A stretch of DNA of 12,815 nt from Nanobdellota archaeon (GTDB taxonomy: Archaea > Nanobdellota > Nanobdellia > Pacearchaeales > GW2011-AR1). Below, in pieces: positions 12,181-12,815 of this stretch. Location: the NCBI GenBank assembly GCA_018830845.1, contig JAHJRS010000005.1:1-12815 (forward strand), in the 5' to 3' direction. The notes below the pieces were generated by a model. It saw nothing but the letters and a program-made list of their open reading frames with translations, had not been told where the DNA came from and did not search any database. Each line of letters begins with the position of its first letter. The first letter of the stretch is position 1. A program made the position numbers and the translations under genes.

Positions 12181-12743
12181 AACTCAACCCCCCCCGATAA
12201 AATTATCCCATTCAGAATATTATTTTTTAAATTTTTATGTATTTTATCCCAAGATTCATAAAAGTTAATATTAATATCCATTTTAATAAAATCTTCAAAT
12301 TTCTCAAGATTAACCTCTTTTTCTTTTGTTCCCACAATAGCAATATCCACATCAGAATTTTTGTCATCCATTTCACCAAAAAAAACGTCTTCCCCCCTAG
12401 AATAACTCCCAAAAAGAACCAGAGTACAACCAGGAAATTTATCCTCCAAATATTCAGAAAGGCCGGATTCATACAAAATTTTTAAATTTTCGACCCTCTT
12501 CATATTTACTGATTTTGGATTGTCTCTATTAAACTTTACATAAGTAAGATTCATAGTTTTAGATTTATCCACTAAAATAATCTCCTTTTTACTCAAAGTA
12601 AGAATTGCCTTTGAAACAGAAGTGGGAGAAACTCTAAGTAATTTTGCAATCCCTCTTATGTTAAATTCTTTTCCAGAGTAAATAGTTAAAAGCCTAAATA
12701 TCTCATTCTGTAATCTTGTTAACTTAAGTTTATACGTGTCCAT
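12177..12743 (-). CDS. MNT-type nucleotidyltransferase antitoxin with N-terminal winged HTH
   Basis: A 188-aa two-domain protein. Residues 8-70 form a winged helix-turn-helix (EIFRLLTIYSGKEFNIRGIAKLLRVSPTSVSKAILTL, then a wing with IILVDKSKTMNLTYVKFN). Residues about 85-188 form a minimal nucleotidyltransferase with FGSYSRGE (111-118) and SDVDIAIVG (130-138). GS, RG and the D131/D133 pair are the catalytic signature. About ten extra residues (VFFGEMDDKN) lie between the GSYSRGE motif and the SDVD strand. In HEPN-MNT systems the MNT protein neutralises the HEPN partner by nucleotidylation. The HTH could add autoregulation, and the tandem repeat that begins in the first codons is the obvious candidate target. 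I chose the last ATG, because the ATGs in upstream repeat copies are out of frame or meet stops. Confidence 0.82.
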   Translation of the reverse strand: MDTYKLKLTRLQNEIFRLLTIYSGKEFNIRGIAKLLRVSPTSVSKAILTLSKKEIILVDKSKTMNLTYVKFNRDNPKSVNMKRVENLKILYESGLSEYLEDKFPGCTLVLFGSYSRGEDVFFGEMDDKNSDVDIAIVGTKEKEVNLEKFEDFIKMDININFYESWDKIHKNLKNNILNGIILSGGVEL

Positions 12744-12815
12744 TTTAGTTTATACGTGTCCATTTTAGTTTATACGTGTCCATTTTAGTTTATACGTGTC
12801 CATTTTAGTTTATAC
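12727..12815. repeat. 20-bp tandem repeat (4 full copies and part of a fifth) over the MNT start and promoter
   Basis: The unit AGTTTATACGTGTCCATTTT repeats perfectly at 12727, 12747, 12767 and 12787, and a ninth-base partial copy ends the window. On the minus strand each unit reads as a TATA-like GTATAAAC, a short A-rich stretch, then ATGGACAC. The copy nearest the gene contains the MNT start codon and its first five codons. The 20-bp period is not a multiple of 3, so the upstream ATGs open only 12-14-codon frames that end at TAA. No spacer variation exists, so it is not a CRISPR array. The true copy number is unknown because the window ends inside the array. Confidence 0.9.
12767..12775 (-). 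promoter_or_regulatory. TATA-like box of the MNT-HEPN-LamG-toxin unit, inside a repeat copy
   Basis: GTATAAACT in the third repeat copy is centred about 28 nt before the MNT ATG, the spacing of other leaderless promoters in this window. The copy at 12747-12755 is only about 8 nt away, too close for that start codon. Each further copy could in the same way direct initiation near the next ATG downstream. Confidence 0.5.

Noticed and set aside
12227..12485. Two ORFs (81 and 82 aa) over the MNT gene
   Set aside because: The MNT frame holds both catalytic motifs, and these are shadows with low-complexity composition.
12727..12815. CRISPR array or iteron origin
   Set aside because: The 20-bp copies are directly adjacent without spacers, so it is not CRISPR. 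No replication gene or DUE-like context supports an origin.

Overview
This is an AT-rich archaeal window, most likely from a DPANN lineage such as Pacearchaeota, Woesearchaeota or Nanoarchaeota. The archaeal assignment rests on ribosomal protein L7Ae, a stand-alone Kae1, an archaeal-type OBG/YchF GTPase ending in a TGS domain, and TATA-like boxes centred about 24-28 nt upstream of many start codons, as expected for leaderless archaeal mRNAs. The DPANN assignment is an inference from gene style: small genes, a minimal polymerase-X-like protein, and many surface proteins whose N-terminal membrane segment is followed by a 'TG' motif. The window opens inside L7Ae and closes inside a 20-bp tandem repeat, so it may be a contig edge. 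No stretch of more than 300 bases lacks a gene.

Layout. (1) 1-946: 5' part of L7Ae (minus) with a possible in-frame upstream mini-ORF, diverging from a VTT/DedA-like membrane protein (plus). (2) 953-2257: Kae1 and a 59-aa lysine-rich protein (minus), each apparently with its own promoter. (3) 2327-4935: minus-strand housekeeping genes in two units. OBG GTPase, pol-X-like nucleotidyltransferase and DUF167 protein overlap by 1 and 4 nt. A metallopeptidase-like protein then overlaps a DUF192 protein. (4) 4984-9033: minus-strand cell-surface cluster of two paralogous single-anchor beta-domain proteins, two proteins with a signal peptide, one C-terminal membrane segment and a Lys-rich tail, and an unknown soluble protein. 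(5) 9111-9613: a ribbon-helix-helix antitoxin (plus) and a RelE/YafQ-type toxin (minus) placed tail to tail with abutting stop codons. (6) 9626-12815: a wHTH-MNT nucleotidyltransferase, a HEPN protein and a 700-aa LamG surface protein, joined by ATGA overlaps and followed 12 nt later by the toxin. The whole unit is preceded by a 20-bp tandem repeat in which every copy carries a TATA-like element and an ATG.

How the genes may work together. The most unusual part is 9111-12815. A large secreted adhesin-like protein is translationally coupled to a HEPN-MNT pair upstream and a RelE-like toxin downstream, while the toxin's likely antitoxin sits convergently on the opposite strand. The C-terminal domain of the adhesin is related to the two small surface proteins across the antitoxin gene, so adhesin and small proteins may assemble into one surface structure, with the adhesin as tip or decoration. 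That is inference from domain similarity and gene order.
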